Origin: Chitinivibrionia bacterium
GTDB taxonomy: Bacteria > Krumholzibacteriota > Krumholzibacteriia > WVZY01
NCBI GenBank assembly: GCA_016208665.1
Contig: JACQXT010000066.1
Span: 1 to 16,572 of the forward strand
Length of the DNA: 16,572 nt
Direction: 5' to 3'
Under the pieces are notes generated by a model, which was given only the letters and a program-made list of their open reading frames with translations, had not been told where the DNA came from and ran no database searches. The translations under genes and the position numbers were made by a program. Below, piece by piece: positions 15,234-16,572 of this stretch (the first letter of the stretch is position 1; the number at the start of each line of letters is the position of its first letter).

Positions 15234-15250
15234 TTCCGAAGACCGCGGAA
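15234..15250 (-). terminator. Possible intrinsic terminator of the minus-strand membrane gene
   Basis: On the minus strand TTCCG, a 7-base loop and CGGAA are followed directly by a TTCTTCTTCT tract. The stem is only five base pairs and the tract is interrupted by C, so efficiency is doubtful. It is nine bases beyond the stop codon, in the 63-base gap to the nrdJ stop. Confidence 0.3.
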
Positions 15251-15258
15251 CACACGGC

Positions 15259-16032
15259 TCAAAAAACCGTGCAGGCGTTGAGCACTGTGTTCCAGGCGCC
15301 GCCGAGCGCCAAGTGGAGGATGACGCCGGCGAATCCGAACGCCGCCCCGATTATGGCGTACGTTCTCCATGCCGTTGTTTCCGGGTCCCCTGAAGCACCT
15401 CTATGAATTCGCCTGTAGAACGGCCTGGCGGCGGGCACCATGATAAAGAGGACGGAGAAGGCGAAGGCGATGATCCACGGCGGCATGCCGACGAGCGTCA
15501 CCTGCACGATGTTCTCGCCGTGGCGCATCAGGTGGGAAAACACGCAGGCGGCGCCGGAGACGGCTCCTCCGCCCGCGAGAATCGCCGCCATCCCGCCTGA
15601 CAGCAGAGACAGGACTGCAAACACGAGAACTCCCCCCAGGATCATGGCAGGTCCGAACGGAGCGCCGTGCGAAGTTCCGGACAGCCATTCGGTAACAGCG
15701 CGGATCATCGTGTCGGCGAACGGAATGCTGCCGGCGGTTCTCTCCGGAAGATACAGGCACACGATGCACGAGGCGATGAAAACGCTCACAGCCCAGCGCG
15801 CGGTCAGGGACAGCGCGCTCCGGAGGTCATTCTTCCTCATCGCTCCGTAGAAGAACGGTCCCAGGGCGGCGCCGGTCAAGAAGGGAGTCATGAAGCTCGC
15901 TTCCATCGCCACCGAGAGCACCACCGCGGCTACGCTTGCGATGATGATCCAGGCTCCCTGTCCGGCCGGCGGCGATGGCGGCGGCTTCGCCGCGAAACCG
16001 GCCGAGGGTTTATCTCCTGTGTGTCTGTTCAT
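15259..16032 (-). CDS. Unrecognised polytopic membrane protein
   Basis: I take ATG 16032, seven bases after GGAG, giving 257 aa; an ATG at 16053 would add seven residues without a ribosome site. A short Pro/Ala-rich cytoplasmic lead (SAGFAAKPPPSPPAGQG) is followed by about seven hydrophobic segments, e.g. AWIIIASVAAVVLSVAM, WAVSVFIASCIVCLYL, GPAMILGGVLVFAVLSLL, WIIAFAFSVLFIMV and IIGAAFGFAGVILHLAL. Small-residue-rich GGGAVSGAA and the two-Pro VGMPPW are the only striking motifs. I find no catalytic signature and recognise no family. It converges on nrdJ and diverges from ispH, with no functional link apparent from the context. Confidence 0.75.
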   Translation of the reverse strand: MNRHTGDKPSAGFAAKPPPSPPAGQGAWIIIASVAAVVLSVAMEASFMTPFLTGAALGPFFYGAMRKNDLRSALSLTARWAVSVFIASCIVCLYLPERTAGSIPFADTMIRAVTEWLSGTSHGAPFGPAMILGGVLVFAVLSLLSGGMAAILAGGGAVSGAACVFSHLMRHGENIVQVTLVGMPPWIIAFAFSVLFIMVPAARPFYRRIHRGASGDPETTAWRTYAIIGAAFGFAGVILHLALGGAWNTVLNACTVF

Positions 16033-16267
16033 CTTCTGTCTCCAGCGGGGCATTCCATCAGGCCAAGACGTACCACATCTCTCCGGAGAATTCCACCTGT
16101 GTTTCGCCCACGATTCCGGTCTGCCGCAGTCCGGATGCGCGCAGATGCTTTTTCCGCCTGGACTTGGGGCGCGGTTTCCGGTATCGTATCTTCACAGAAG
16201 ACCCTCGGGCGAAACCGCACACCCTATCCCCGGGATGCGGTGACTCACCTATGCGCGCAGGCTAATC

Positions 16268-16572
16268 ATGAAAGTCATTCTGGCAGAGTATGCGGGATAC
16301 TGTTACGGAGTCGAACGGGCCTTCAACATCGTTGAAGACGCGGCCAAGACCAAGGAAGCGCCCATCACGACGCTGGGCCCGTTGATTCACAACAACCAGG
16401 CGGTCGAGGCGCTCGAGAAGGAGTACGGGATTACCAACGCCGATTCTCTGGACGACATTCCGGAGGGAACGGTGGTAATCCGAACTCACGGCGTAGCTCC
16501 CGAAGTAATCGCGGCGGCCGGAAAGAAAGGCCTCGATACGATCGATGCCACTTGTCCGTTCGTCCGCAAGGT
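16268..16572 (+). CDS. ispH: 4-hydroxy-3-methylbut-2-enyl diphosphate reductase, N-terminal part (cut by window edge)
   Basis: The visible 101 codons match the start of IspH/LytB, the last enzyme of the MEP isoprenoid pathway. It reduces HMBPP to IPP and DMAPP with an oxygen-sensitive iron-sulfur cluster. Two of the three cluster cysteines are seen, C12 (GYCYGV) and C96 (DATCPFV), as are the substrate histidines H41 (PLIHNNQ) and H74 (RTHGV). These positions are the same as in the E. coli enzyme. The ribosome site is weak (GCAGG, seven bases before ATG). The 235 bases upstream, to the divergent membrane gene, show no clear promoter and no convincing ORF. Confidence 0.96.
   Translation, partial: MKVILAEYAGYCYGVERAFNIVEDAAKTKEAPITTLGPLIHNNQAVEALEKEYGITNADSLDDIPEGTVVIRTHGVAPEVIAAAGKKGLDTIDATCPFVRK

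Noticed and set aside
15890..16243. Plus-strand frame of 117 codons reaching up to ispH
   Set aside because: Most of it lies opposite the membrane-protein gene, it has no ribosome site, and the free part has no motif.

Overview
The window is a visibly GC-rich stretch of a bacterial chromosome. It probably comes from an uncultivated diderm: there is a predicted beta-barrel outer-membrane protein with a signal peptide, a complete Bat-type operon, a class II (B12-dependent) ribonucleotide reductase, and IspH of the MEP isoprenoid pathway. I cannot name the phylum from sequence alone. I see no tRNA, rRNA, CRISPR array, insertion sequence or phage gene.

Region 1 (1-7151, + strand) is a compact Bat (aerotolerance-type) operon. 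Its order is a DUF58 protein (5' end outside the window), a possible small coupled ORF, a membrane protein with the same layout as BatD, batA, a batB-batC fusion, batD and batE. Adjacent genes mostly touch or overlap by a few bases, which implies one mRNA with translational coupling. The batA gene carries an internal deletion near 2480. It removes roughly 40 codons, including the third metal-binding (MIDAS) motif of the VWA domain, and shifts the frame. The downstream genes are intact.

Region 2 (7173-12505) looks like a phospho-signalling neighbourhood. It holds a coiled-coil/FHA protein (- strand), a divergently transcribed PP2C phosphatase with a strong sigma70-type promoter, a predicted outer-membrane beta-barrel (- strand), a secreted-type protein with a discoidin-like C-terminal half and no convincing start (+ strand), and an FHA-GAF-HD-GYP cyclic-di-GMP phosphodiesterase (- strand). 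FHA domains bind phosphothreonine and PP2C removes such phosphates, so this set may couple Ser/Thr phosphorylation to cyclic-di-GMP turnover. No kinase is in the window.

Region 3 (12506-15195) is an AT-rich intergenic stretch followed by nrdJ. Two NrdR-box-like sites with a 16-bp gap lie upstream of nrdJ, the first inside a TTGACA promoter.

Region 4 (15196-16572) has a convergent gene for an unrecognised polytopic membrane protein and, at the right edge, the first 101 codons of ispH.
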